A stretch of DNA of 64,000 bases. Source: Thermoplasmata archaeon (GTDB lineage Archaea; Thermoplasmatota; Thermoplasmata; Methanomassiliicoccales; Methanomethylophilaceae). Shown in pieces: positions 43,551 through 52,173 of the stretch. The position numbers and the translations under genes were made by a program. The notes beneath the pieces were generated by a model. The model had not been told where the DNA came from and did not search any database. It saw only the letters and a list, made by a program, of their open reading frames with translations. The number at the start of each line of letters is the position of its first letter. Position 1 is the first letter of the stretch. Where the stretch lies: positions 292,546-356,545 of the forward strand of contig SUSV01000001.1 of assembly GCA_015063245.1 (NCBI GenBank), in the 5' to 3' direction.

Positions 43551-45610
43551 CGCTTCTTTCCTCCCTTCTTTTTCTTCTTCTTTCCCGAGGATCCCTTGAC
43601 TAGCGCTACGAGGAGTCCTAGGATAATCGCAATCGCGGGAATAGCATAGGTTCCGTATTCCTCTACCGTCTCGTTATCGAGGAATGAAGTTGATTCCTCT
43701 TCAGAATTACCGACCGTAAAAGTTTTGGATGCTGAATATTCCTCGCCTTCATACGTGACGATAACTTTCAAATTATGTTTTCCATCAGATGGCTCCAACT
43801 TAATTCTCTGTATTTCCTTCTCTAGAGATTTGCCGTCCAAGAACCATTTGTATGTCACAGCTACAGGGGGACTTACAACAACGCTGGCTTTAATGTCTTT
43901 ATTATCATCATAATGGTCAGACAGTTCGGTGATAACTACTCTTAGTCCGCCATCTGTATAGTTCTTATTGAAATCCGAATTGAAAGATGCTGCAAAATAG
44001 TCTGCTATTTGTTTGGAATGTACTGCAACACACATCTCTCTGTTATCCTTGAATGAGGTGTCTGTCCAGTTTACAGAACTAATCAGACATGTATCATCAC
44101 AGATGACACCTTTGTTATGGATATATTTGGTACCCATCCCTGATGCTTTGATAACGGATTCAGTGTTGATTTTGCGAACTAGTTCTAACGCTTTTTCATT
44201 AGGTTTAGGTTTATTGCTGTCACTGTCAGCTTGAACCGAACTAAGCATGAATTTAACATCAAGTCCCTCTTCTGCTTTTTCTTTCATACTCTTCAGAGGA
44301 GTGTCCTTTTCAAATGTTGCATAGGATTCGGTAAGACTTTGCTGCTGTGAATAGACCCTTTGTGTTGCATTGTCGATATAGTAAGTCGTACCATCCCATG
44401 AGCTGTCTGGTGACATCATGGGGGTTACAGTACATTCATAGGACTGAGTCGGGTAGGAACTTGTGGTTGGAGTGTATGTTAACGTTCTACCAGTAACTGT
44501 TTTCAAATCAGTAAAATCATGGACATCTCCATAGGATTTATCAAAGTCATTATCGAAAACAGTCTTCATAAAAGCGGCATACTCGGGGCTTTCTATTATC
44601 GCACCCCATCCTCTGTATCCTTCACCGCCATAGGGGTCATCGACAACTTCACGGTTCATACTTTTTGCAGTCCAATTCTCAGAAGTGATCAGGACTGTAT
44701 CGTTGTCAATTATGCAATACTTGGAATGCATGTAAGCGTATCTTCCCTGATAATCGATGAATCTGACATCTGCACCATGATCTACCAAGGTTTGTATGGA
44801 TTCCAAAGATTGTTTTACTGTAACCGGTACTGATTCTGTTTCAAGCAATATCGATACTTTTACATCCTTTTTCAGCAGAGAATCCAATAATGCACAGATG
44901 TCCTGTGAACCAAGAATGTAGATTGATATGATGACGGATTCATCAGCCTTTTCAAGTTCCTCAAAAACTGGAATTCCTCCGCTTTCAGGTAGTAAGAATG
45001 GGGTGACTGTAGCATCATATTCAACCGACGGATCGAATCTTATGTTCAGCCATCCTACTTTGAAGTTATACCAGTCAGAGGCAGAATCCGTATCAACATC
45101 ATCTCTGAACGCATAACAGCCAGACTTAATCTTGAATGGACTGCCGTTCCAGATGGATGTATCAGATATTTTCTGAGTGCCGTAACATACGGCATCAATT
45201 ATTTTGTCGCTGCTATCGTATAGATAAACTTCATCATTCTTCGATAGGTCGAAAGACCCGTACATTTTCAATCCGTTGCTTCCAGGATAGTATGTGGGGT
45301 GTCTGTCAATGAATTTAGATCCTGGAGCATCAGCCTTCATCACCGTGATGGTATCTCCAGGATGGAGGATTAAGCTGGATTCGAAGGCTATGTAGCCTTC
45401 CCTTGATTTGGAAGTGTTGTCGGCTATCCTGTAGTTCTTCAGATCAATGTTCTTGCTGCCATAATTATGGAGGGAAACCCCATCATCATCGGCAATTCCA
45501 TTAACTTCACAGATGAGTACGCCCGTCGTATCTGCATCTGTCGGTGAGGGTGCAAAAACAATAATCGCCGATGCAAAAACAATCAGAGCGAAAGCCAACA
45601 GCTTCTTCAT
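43547..45610 (-). CDS. Exported phospholipase D-like protein with lamin-tail domain
   Basis: The 687-residue protein has a signal peptide (residues 1-26) and a lamin-tail-like beta domain at about 29-150 (GVLICEVNGIADDDG and VSLHNYGSKNIDLKN). Two PLD HxKxxxxD motifs follow: H295-K297-D302 (MHSKYCIIDND) and H498-K500-D505 (IHNKGVICDDT), each followed by SxNWT. An Ig-like segment lies at about 570-645, then a membrane helix (AIPAIAIILGLLVALV) and a Lys-rich tail. It is probably a surface nuclease or phospholipase. Its base composition is distinctly AT-richer than both neighbours, a sign of transfer. Confidence 0.9.
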   Translation of the reverse strand: MKKLLAFALIVFASAIIVFAPSPTDADTTGVLICEVNGIADDDGVSLHNYGSKNIDLKNYRIADNTSKSREGYIAFESSLILHPGDTITVMKADAPGSKFIDRHPTYYPGSNGLKMYGSFDLSKNDEVYLYDSSDKIIDAVCYGTQKISDTSIWNGSPFKIKSGCYAFRDDVDTDSASDWYNFKVGWLNIRFDPSVEYDATVTPFLLPESGGIPVFEELEKADESVIISIYILGSQDICALLDSLLKKDVKVSILLETESVPVTVKQSLESIQTLVDHGADVRFIDYQGRYAYMHSKYCIIDNDTVLITSENWTAKSMNREVVDDPYGGEGYRGWGAIIESPEYAAFMKTVFDNDFDKSYGDVHDFTDLKTVTGRTLTYTPTTSSYPTQSYECTVTPMMSPDSSWDGTTYYIDNATQRVYSQQQSLTESYATFEKDTPLKSMKEKAEEGLDVKFMLSSVQADSDSNKPKPNEKALELVRKINTESVIKASGMGTKYIHNKGVICDDTCLISSVNWTDTSFKDNREMCVAVHSKQIADYFAASFNSDFNKNYTDGGLRVVITELSDHYDDNKDIKASVVVSPPVAVTYKWFLDGKSLEKEIQRIKLEPSDGKHNLKVIVTYEGEEYSASKTFTVGNSEEESTSFLDNETVEEYGTYAIPAIAIILGLLVALVKGSSGKKKKKKGGKKR

Positions 45611-45655
45611 GCGGGACTATCAAAAAAGGATGTTAAAATGGTTTGTCCGGGAATC

Positions 45656-46330
45656 TCAAATGTACTTTATGAGGTCCCTGATGACAGCGTCTGGATTGGC
45701 CGCCTTGGTGACTCCTGACGCGAGAAGGACTCCCTCCGCTCCGAGGTCCACAGCGGTCTTAACATCGTTGCCGTTCTTGACACCGGCGCCGCAGAGGACC
45801 TTAATGTCCCTGTCGACCGATTTGACGGCTTCCACGGTACCAGAAACGATGCCAGGGTTGGCAGTCGTCACCGAGATGTCCCCTCCGATCAGCTCCGGGG
45901 GCTCGACCGCGATGTAGTACGGGGAGAAGCGTGCAAGGTCCTTGGCCACCTCGATGGTGTCAGCGCAGACACAGGTTGCGAGGCCGAGGTCCTTGCACAT
46001 CTGGACACAAGCGCCCACGTCCTCCGCGGGCTGCTTGTGCTCCGAATGGTTTATGAGGGTGCCCGAGGCACCTGCTGATTTGACCAGCGACGGTGTGGTG
46101 AATCCTGTTCCCGATCCGGGCTTGCGGGGGTCGACGTTCTGTGAGTACACAGGGATGTCGACCGAATCTGCCACGTACGACAGCTCGACCATGGGCGGGC
46201 AGACGACGATGTTCGCTCCCGTCTCCTGGGCTATCGAGTCGCAGATCTCGGCCAGCCTCAGGGCCTTCTCCCCTTCGATCTCGGAGTAGACCTTGAAGTT
46301 GACGATGACCGCTGGATCCTTACCGCTCAT
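45656..46330 (-). CDS. tpiA: Triosephosphate isomerase
   Basis: Interconverts DHAP and glyceraldehyde-3-phosphate in gluconeogenesis. The 224-residue protein is the short archaeal form: VIVNFKVY, TLINHSEHKQ (catalytic His), IAVEPPELIGG (catalytic Glu), and VLCGAGVKNGNDV and GVLLASGVTKA at the phosphate site. I chose ATG 46330; a GTG at 46339 overlaps the preceding stop. It directly follows the FBP aldolase/phosphatase gene, so the two gluconeogenic genes form an operon. Confidence 0.96.
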   Translation of the reverse strand: MSGKDPAVIVNFKVYSEIEGEKALRLAEICDSIAQETGANIVVCPPMVELSYVADSVDIPVYSQNVDPRKPGSGTGFTTPSLVKSAGASGTLINHSEHKQPAEDVGACVQMCKDLGLATCVCADTIEVAKDLARFSPYYIAVEPPELIGGDISVTTANPGIVSGTVEAVKSVDRDIKVLCGAGVKNGNDVKTAVDLGAEGVLLASGVTKAANPDAVIRDLIKYI

Positions 46331-46335
46331 CTGTC

Positions 46336-47538
46336 TCACTCAACTTCGACTTTCTTCTTGGAGCCGCACTTCTTCTTAGCAGGCTTCTCGTCAGCATCGA
46401 GGGAGACGAACCTGTCGGTGAGCTCCTTGAGGACGTCGGGCCTTGAGGTGTACTCCATCTCCTCGGCTCCGAGGATGGAGGGGACGAAGGGTCCCTGGGA
46501 CCTCATGAACTTGCTTGCCCTGATGGCGTTCCTGCGGGCCTCGTCGAATGTGGAGGTTCCGAAGAAGTCTACGGGGATGTGCTCTCCGTTCTTCGCTCCG
46601 TAGGGCTCGAGTCCCTGGAGGTGACCCTCGTTGAGCTGGAATCCGAGACAGCAGATTCTTGGGGGTCCGTCGTAGTATGTGGGGTCGGAGTCCTCGGGTG
46701 AGCAGGGGTAGAATGCTCCGATGTGCGATCCCCTCATCCATCCTGCTACGAGCATGGTGTTGTTGATGAAGGGCTGTGTGTACTCTCCGACGGAGGGGAG
46801 ACCGCTCTGGCATCTGCAGATGCAGACGGGGTCGTCCTTTCCGACATACCTTCCGGCAGTCATGTTGAGCTTGTCTGTGGATACGACCGCGGCGGGTCCG
46901 ATTCCGGACCTTGCGTTGACCCTCTTGATCGCGTACCTGGATGTGTCTCCGAGAAGGGAGAGGATGCTCCAGGACTCCTCGGGAGCGGACATGACGACCT
47001 TCTTGTTGGCCATGACGTCCTGGATCTCGAAGTCGAATCCCTGCTTCGCCCTCTTGTCGATGACGAGTCCGGTCGTGGTGAAGGGATCCATGAAGATCCT
47101 TGTGAGGGGGAGCGAGTATGCCGAGGGCTCGGTCTTGTCGGCCATGAAGAACAGGAGGGGCTCTGAACCTCTCTCCTCGAATGTCATCTCGGCGGAACCG
47201 GGTCCGGCTCCCTTGACGTTTCCGGAGAATGCGTCGGTGAGGAGGTCCTGTCCTGCTGCGTACAACTTCATCTTCTTGGCGATCTTCGTGGCCTGCATGA
47301 AGCACTCCCATGCGGTCCCATGAACGTCGCTGTTGTTGTCGCCCTTGTAGTGGGTCATGTAGAGGTTGATGTCGTCCCCGACGCGGGTGACGTAGAAATC
47401 CTCGATCGTTCCTGCCTTCTGGGCGTCCTTGAGGACATCCCTTGCTGCATCAAGCATAGATGGGTGGGGCCTGGCGTGTCCAACGACAGATCCGACATCC
47501 GCTTTGATGATGGAAACTGTGACTTTCTCTGCAGACAT
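46336..47538 (-). CDS. fbp: Bifunctional fructose-1,6-bisphosphate aldolase/phosphatase
   Basis: This archaeal type V enzyme joins triose phosphates to FBP and dephosphorylates it to F6P, making gluconeogenesis unidirectional. The 400-residue protein begins VTVSIIKADVGSVVGHARPH, with the metal-binding DINLYMTHYKGDN and GTAWECFMQATKIAK. The aldolase lysine region and GFQLNEGHLQGLEP are present. The C-terminus has an added Lys-rich tail (KPAKKKCGSKKKVEVE). A TATA-like ttattatatag lies about 45 bases upstream of ATG 47538. Confidence 0.96.
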   Translation of the reverse strand: MSAEKVTVSIIKADVGSVVGHARPHPSMLDAARDVLKDAQKAGTIEDFYVTRVGDDINLYMTHYKGDNNSDVHGTAWECFMQATKIAKKMKLYAAGQDLLTDAFSGNVKGAGPGSAEMTFEERGSEPLLFFMADKTEPSAYSLPLTRIFMDPFTTTGLVIDKRAKQGFDFEIQDVMANKKVVMSAPEESWSILSLLGDTSRYAIKRVNARSGIGPAAVVSTDKLNMTAGRYVGKDDPVCICRCQSGLPSVGEYTQPFINNTMLVAGWMRGSHIGAFYPCSPEDSDPTYYDGPPRICCLGFQLNEGHLQGLEPYGAKNGEHIPVDFFGTSTFDEARRNAIRASKFMRSQGPFVPSILGAEEMEYTSRPDVLKELTDRFVSLDADEKPAKKKCGSKKKVEVE

Positions 47539-47959
47539 AATAACACTATATCCTGATTGTTTCTCTGGATGTGCTTTTTCTATATAATAAGTTAGAACAT
47601 GAGGTCAGCACAATGAGGCGGTCCGGCCATAATTGCTTTCGGAATTGTTCGTTCATGCGTGCAGATTTACTATCGGAATCGTTGGAATCGATATCCAACA
47701 GTATTAATAGATGTTGTATGTTTTAATAATCCCATCAGAGAAGCACTATTTAAGTCAAAACGATAGAAACAGGGTTTCGGTTTTTTCAAATGTATCGTTC
47801 TAATACACATATCCAGATGAATAATATTAAGTCGTATTAATGGTTGTTAATAATCATGGGTGAAGATGCGACTCCCGAGCGGGAAATGTGGGATGCCGCG
47901 TCCGATTAATAATCGAAGCATCCAGAAGGACGAAATCGGAAGGGAAGGAGGTGAGAAAG
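47539..47959. promoter_or_regulatory. Divergent AT-rich region with a structured leader
   Basis: This 421-base gap serves fbp on the minus strand and the sensor gene on the plus strand. No gene is seen. On the plus side the leader holds two hairpins, tccc/ggga at 47873-47884 and a composite stem with ggatgc/gcatcc and cgatt/aatcg at 47891-47923. A strong GGAGGTGA ribosome site follows at 47947-47954. Confidence 0.55.
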
Positions 47960-49816
47960 ATGTACTCGGTGGTACTGATAAGCGACAACAAGCAGACGCT
48001 GAAGCTGTCGAAGAAGTTCCTGACCCACTTCAAGCCCGAGATATCCCTCACCGTGATCAGCTCCATCTCGGACATGGTCAACGCCGTGAAGGATGACAGG
48101 ACGACCGATGCCATCGTCATAGAGGAGACCGATTCTCTGAAGTTCGTCGCTGTCGTGAATGCCATCGGCCGTGCAAATATCGATCTGCCCATCATCCTTT
48201 TCTCGAAGATATGCAATCCTAAGATGATGGCGGACGCCATCAATAACCACATCGACAACTATCTGTGCACGGACGGCATGGATCCATCCGATTACTACCA
48301 GGAGCTGTCGAAACTCATAGTGTACAGCATCGAGAGGGACAGGATCGACATCCAGCATGACCAGGATGTGGTGAGGTATTCCGCTCTGGTGGAGCTCGCC
48401 AAGATGAGTCCATACAATTTCCCGTCCATCCTGAACCATGCCGTGGAGAAGGCCGTTCAGATGACTTCGAGCAAGGCCGGGTATGTATCGGTCTATGACA
48501 AGTCATCAGGCATGCTCTCGATGATGTCTTGGACCAAGAATATCGGTGAATTCGTGAATGATATCGAATCAAGCGTCGACTTCCCCATCGAGTCGGCCGG
48601 CATATTCGCCGAGCCGATATCCACCGGCAGAGCGGTAGTTATCGACGATTTCGAGAAATACGAGGCTTCCAAGGAAACGGGTCTCGACCTCACCAATGTC
48701 AAGAGGATTCTGATAGTCCCCATAAAGGTCAGCGGGGAGATCATCGGGACTGCGGGTGTCATCAACAAGGTGCGTGAATACAACTCATCGGATGAATATC
48801 AGGTGCAGCATCTGTTCCAGGACCTGTACACCATAGAGAATGCCACGATGGCCAAGAGCCGTTTCGATTCCGATGTGGCCATCATGAGATACACGCTAGA
48901 GTACGCTCCGATCGGCATGGTGTATGTCAACAAGTATGGGAAGATAACGGTCATCAACAAAACCGCATCTGATCTGATGGGGATAAGCGGCTATCCTCTG
49001 CCGTTCAACCTGGCGCTCGCCAATGGCGAGGTCGCAGACGTCATGCGTGAGATGATAGGATCCGCCAGCAAGAAGAAGGCAGTCAGGGACAAGATCGTAA
49101 CTATAAGGGGCAGGAGATGGGCCCTTGCGATGTCAGGGCTGAAGCAGGATTCCGTCGAAGGATACAATTTCGTCTTCACCGACATAACGGATGTCGCCAC
49201 CCAGCAGAGCTTCGAGGCAATGGAGGAGAACGTCCCTTATCAGATCGTCGAGCTCATAGTGAAATCTCTCAATGACATCGACCTGCAGCTCAAGGAGAGC
49301 ATGAGCTCAGGGGATGACCTGAAGCTATCCCGTGCCATGTTCTGGATGGACTTCATGGTCGATTTCATAAACAGGTTCATGGCGATCGGGAGCAACGAGT
49401 CCAGATGGGTCAGGCTCTCGGATACCATCAAGGACGGGCTCAATTCCTTCAGATCGGAGAACGTATCGGAGATAGTCTCCACATACGGCGTCCATGTTTT
49501 TGTGAACGAATCGTTCAAGGAGATCTTCTACGTCCTCAAGAGGATATCATGCACGAGAGGTCAATCCACCACATTCATTCAGGTCGATTTCAGCATCGAC
49601 AAGGGTGAGCTGAGCATCAGGTACAAGGATGACGGCTCATATTCCAAGGATGCTGTTTCAAGAGCCTACGGGTCTGCGGCCCACGACCGTTTCGGATTCA
49701 TCATGATCGAGAAGATCTGCCGTCTGAACGGCATGAAGGCCAATTGGATCTCCACGGATGAAGGCATGAATCTTGAGATCACAGTGCCTTCGGAGAGGTA
49801 CAGGCTCGGACTGTGA
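47960..49816 (+). CDS. Degenerate receiver-GAF-PAS sensor protein with HATPase-like end
   Basis: A 618-residue cytoplasmic sensor. It has a receiver-like domain (1-125, VVLISDNKQT; the phospho-acceptor position reads AIVIEE with Glu instead of Asp). A GAF-like domain follows (about 150-300), then PAS (about 315-410, MRYTLEYAPIGMVYVNKYG). The C-terminal region resembles a histidine-kinase ATPase (YKDDGSYSKDA, then DRFGFIMIEKICRLNG). I see no phosphorylatable His box, and the N and G1 boxes are weak. It starts at ATG 47960 behind GGAGGTGA. It may work as a non-phosphorylating sensor; the signal is unknown. Confidence 0.75.
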   Translation: MYSVVLISDNKQTLKLSKKFLTHFKPEISLTVISSISDMVNAVKDDRTTDAIVIEETDSLKFVAVVNAIGRANIDLPIILFSKICNPKMMADAINNHIDNYLCTDGMDPSDYYQELSKLIVYSIERDRIDIQHDQDVVRYSALVELAKMSPYNFPSILNHAVEKAVQMTSSKAGYVSVYDKSSGMLSMMSWTKNIGEFVNDIESSVDFPIESAGIFAEPISTGRAVVIDDFEKYEASKETGLDLTNVKRILIVPIKVSGEIIGTAGVINKVREYNSSDEYQVQHLFQDLYTIENATMAKSRFDSDVAIMRYTLEYAPIGMVYVNKYGKITVINKTASDLMGISGYPLPFNLALANGEVADVMREMIGSASKKKAVRDKIVTIRGRRWALAMSGLKQDSVEGYNFVFTDITDVATQQSFEAMEENVPYQIVELIVKSLNDIDLQLKESMSSGDDLKLSRAMFWMDFMVDFINRFMAIGSNESRWVRLSDTIKDGLNSFRSENVSEIVSTYGVHVFVNESFKEIFYVLKRISCTRGQSTTFIQVDFSIDKGELSIRYKDDGSYSKDAVSRAYGSAAHDRFGFIMIEKICRLNGMKANWISTDEGMNLEITVPSERYRLGL

Positions 49817-49915
49817 AAACGCATGTCTGGAACATGCTGTGCGATACTTGTATAAAGTCAGTAAACAATAACCAATACATACATCCAACAGAAAGGTCGA
49901 AGGAGGAGTCTTTGA

Positions 49916-50212
49916 ATGGAATTCGATGAGTACATAGTTGATCTTAACGCTGATTGCAAATGCGGCTGCCGCGACTATCACCGCCTGCACAACATCTATC
50001 ATCTCCCCAACGACCTCGGAGCATCCGTCGTCGCGAATCCGAAGAAATCGGGATTCGACGAGAACGGATACCGTGTACTGATAATCAAGTTCTCGGGCCC
50101 AGAAACATATTCCAAGGTCTCCCCGGAGAGGTTCCCGTCCAATCCAGTCGAGTGCGCGGATTGGGACGAGGTCATCAAGGTCCTAAGGGATCTGAAGGAT
50201 AACGGCCTCTGA
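49916..50212 (+). CDS. Hypothetical small protein with CxCxC motif
   Basis: The 98-residue protein has an N-terminal CKCGC motif (residues 14-18) and an aspartate-rich start. The rest is compact alpha/beta (GYRVLIIKFSG, then EVIKVLRDLKD). The ATG has a strong ribosome site (GGAGGAG). It may bind metal through the cysteines. I do not recognise the family. It lies after the sensor gene with its own AT-rich upstream gap and ends before a bidirectional hairpin. Confidence 0.7.
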   Translation: MEFDEYIVDLNADCKCGCRDYHRLHNIYHLPNDLGASVVANPKKSGFDENGYRVLIIKFSGPETYSKVSPERFPSNPVECADWDEVIKVLRDLKDNGL

Positions 50213-50244
50213 AGCGGTCGATGCGTATCTTTTAGAATAAGAGA

Positions 50245-50260
50245 AGGCGGATTCCTCCGC
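50245..50260. terminator. Bidirectional hairpin terminator
   Basis: The arms ggcgga and tccgcc with a 4-base loop lie between two convergent genes. Confidence 0.7.
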
Positions 50261-50271
50261 CGAATGGTGTT

Positions 50272-50820
50272 TCAGTGCTCGTGATGGGCTATGCTCTTCT
50301 CGGTGTCGTAGTAGTCGGCACGGATCGTGTACGGGACATCGAACTCCTTGGCGACATCGGGGAGAACTTCAAGAGTGCAGTGACGGATGACATCGTCCCA
50401 TATCCCATGCACGATGACGTGCATTACCAACAGGGCCTCATCGATCTCCGTTCTGTCGGAATTGTCCTGTATCACGGTAGGGATCTCCGGGTGCACCATG
50501 CTGAACATGATGCTGTCCTCGCCTATCTTCAGGAATGATTTGATGTGACCGATCAGGTCGGCACCGTGCTTGAGGCATTCGTCAGTCGATCTCCTCATGA
50601 GGGTGTCAACGAACTTCACCAGGACATCCTTCTTTATCGGGCTGGCCGGCTTGATATCCAGTTCTATGGCGTATTTCCCAAGCTCATCCACTGCACGATG
50701 TATCTCCAGATGGAGCGCGCTCCCCTCTTCCGCGGGATCGCTCTCATCATGATCATGATGGTGATGATGGTGTTCCTCCTCGTGGTCATGGTGGTCGTGA
50801 TCGAAATCATCGTCATGCAT
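50272..50820 (-). CDS. His-rich metal-binding protein
   Basis: The 182-residue protein opens with a dense His/Asp/Glu stretch (residues 2-27, including HHHHHHDHD), a typical metal store or sensor segment. A helical domain of about 150 residues follows, of no family I recognise, with further His at the end (IAHHEH). The start ATG 50820 lies 2 bases after the stop of the CobW-like GTPase gene, so the pair is co-expressed. His tails of this kind go with Ni, Zn or Co chaperones. A link to corrinoid or Zn-methyltransferase maturation is possible from the context. Confidence 0.78.
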   Translation of the reverse strand: MHDDDFDHDHHDHEEEHHHHHHDHDESDPAEEGSALHLEIHRAVDELGKYAIELDIKPASPIKKDVLVKFVDTLMRRSTDECLKHGADLIGHIKSFLKIGEDSIMFSMVHPEIPTVIQDNSDRTEIDEALLVMHVIVHGIWDDVIRHCTLEVLPDVAKEFDVPYTIRADYYDTEKSIAHHEH

Positions 50821-50822
50821 GT

Positions 50823-51491
50823 TCAAGCACCCTCGTACTCTTTCTTCAGAAGGATCTCTTCGCGTGCCTTGTCGTAACGAGGCGACGTACGGTTGATGAT
50901 GGCATCGACCGCATAGTCTATGCCTTCGCCGGTGAGTGCGGACATGTGCTTGATCTCCGCTGTGGCGTTGAAATCCCTGATGGCATCCTCTGCCATCTTT
51001 ATCTGTTCAGGGGTAGCGGCATCTATCTTGTTGACGAAGCATATGTCCGCCTCTCTGATCTGAGTTTCCACGAGCCTCTTGACGGCCTTGATCAGCACTT
51101 CGATACGGGAGCCGTCGACGAGAGTAATGACAGGTGCATGCTCTATGTGGACGTCGCTCTTCGCCTCCGAGTACTCAGCTGCCCTCTTGAGCCCCCAGGG
51201 GATGGCCACTCCGGAAGGCTCCACGATGACGATATCGGGGTTGAAGGTCTCATAGATCTTCGCCAGCGTCTCGGCGAAGGTACCTGCGATCTGGCAGCAT
51301 ATGCATCCGCCTGAGATCTCTTTGGCCTTCAGACCGTGCGCTTCGATGAATTTGGCATCTACGCTGATGTCTCCGACATCATTGACGACTATGGCAATCT
51401 TCTTTCCGCTCTTCACCAATCCGTCTACAATCTTCATCAGGGCGGTAGTTTTCCCGCTGCCCAGGAATCCAGCTATCTGTGCGATCTTCAT
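50823..51491 (-). CDS. CobW/HypB-type G3E GTPase, metallochaperone-like
   Basis: The 222-residue P-loop GTPase has Walker A GFLGSGKT (residues 8-15), the metal-binding CxCC motif at C63, C65, C66 (GGCICCQ), VEPSGVA, and the NKID base-recognition motif. It lacks the C-terminal domain of full CobW proteins and is close in size to HypB/UreG. Such proteins deliver Zn, Ni or Co to target enzymes. It forms an operon with the His-rich gene and lies near the corrinoid methyltransferase genes, whose CoM-methyltransferase needs Zn. Confidence 0.9.
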   Translation of the reverse strand: MKIAQIAGFLGSGKTTALMKIVDGLVKSGKKIAIVVNDVGDISVDAKFIEAHGLKAKEISGGCICCQIAGTFAETLAKIYETFNPDIVIVEPSGVAIPWGLKRAAEYSEAKSDVHIEHAPVITLVDGSRIEVLIKAVKRLVETQIREADICFVNKIDAATPEQIKMAEDAIRDFNATAEIKHMSALTGEGIDYAVDAIINRTSPRYDKAREEILLKKEYEGA

Positions 51492-51549
51492 TGCACCACT
51501 ATAAAAGTAATCGTAAACATACTATTTTAATAGATTGATATGAGCCAGA

Positions 51550-51568
51550 TATGTTGAAAAATCAACAT
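51550..51568 (-). promoter_or_regulatory. Inverted repeat upstream of the CobW-like operon
   Basis: A perfect palindrome, atgttga-aaaa-tcaacat, lies about 60-77 bases upstream of ATG 51491 and about 25 bases upstream of the TATA-like ctattaaaatag. Its left 15 bases (tatgttgaaaaatca) recur upstream of the HyuA-like operon at 62471. Confidence 0.6.
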
Positions 51569-51627
51569 TTTGGAATCTTGAATCGGTAACACTTAGAAGA
51601 TTAGAATTGTTAATGGATAAGAGGTTT

Positions 51628-51664
51628 GAAGTGACCGGGCAGGCTGAGGATTCCCGGCCACTTC
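51628..51664 (-). terminator. Strong hairpin after the zinc-ribbon gene
   Basis: Two 12-base arms (51628-51639 and 51653-51664) pair with a single mismatch, around a 13-base loop. On the minus strand this lies about 26 bases after the zinc-ribbon stop. There is no clear T-run, so it could also be a small structured RNA element. Confidence 0.55.
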
Positions 51665-51689
51665 TGAGGTAACGACAAACAAACTGGTC

Positions 51690-52010
51690 TCATCTGTTGA
51701 ATGAGGACCAACCACGATCGGTTCCGCGGGTGTACATGAAGTTGCTCATATGATCCGCAAGAGACCTCTCCTGGATTTTATTCTGCACATCCTGCGATGC
51801 GGAAAGCGGAAACTCGTAATCACACTTGTTGCATCTTACCTTGGGGCATCCGCGTATCGCTTCTGAACAACCTTGACATGCGAAAGCTCTCGCGTATACT
51901 AGCGAGAAGTTGAAACCACAACGGGGGCAGGTCAACGTCTTGCGTACCGATGCCGTCTCGTTGTTAGAGATTCCATAGTCGTTCATGGCCTGGAAGAATG
52001 TTGTGCTCAT
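51690..52010 (-). CDS. Zinc-ribbon protein (106 aa)
   Basis: A small protein with three Cys pairs: CPRCGFNFS, CQGCSEAIRGC and CNKCDYEF. It probably binds two zinc ions. The start ATG 52010 has the ribosome site GAAGGAGA. It lies downstream of the corrinoid protein/CoM-methyltransferase operon on the same strand, 163 bases away. Zinc-ribbon proteins beside methyltransferase genes may be regulators or metal donors. I cannot assign a function. Confidence 0.72.
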   Translation of the reverse strand: MSTTFFQAMNDYGISNNETASVRKTLTCPRCGFNFSLVYARAFACQGCSEAIRGCPKVRCNKCDYEFPLSASQDVQNKIQERSLADHMSNFMYTRGTDRGWSSFNR

Positions 52011-52064
52011 TTTCAAGTCTCCTTCGTTTTTCGATTTCCATCGATCATACTTCCTGTACCGCCG

Positions 52065-52159
52065 AACCAGTCGGTGGTTGGCGGTATCAGGGATTGGAAG
52101 TATCTATCAGATGTTGTTCTGAGGAACCCCTGATACCGATGGTCCCGCCCGAAGGCGGG
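52065..52159 (-). terminator. Hairpins after the methyltransferase operon
   Basis: A GC stem (cccgcc / ggcggg, 52144-52159) follows the stop at 52174 on the minus strand and is the likely terminator. A second inverted pair (taccgcc / ggcggta, around 52058-52088) lies between it and the zinc-ribbon gene. Confidence 0.6.
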
Positions 52160-52173
52160 TAAGACATTTAGGA

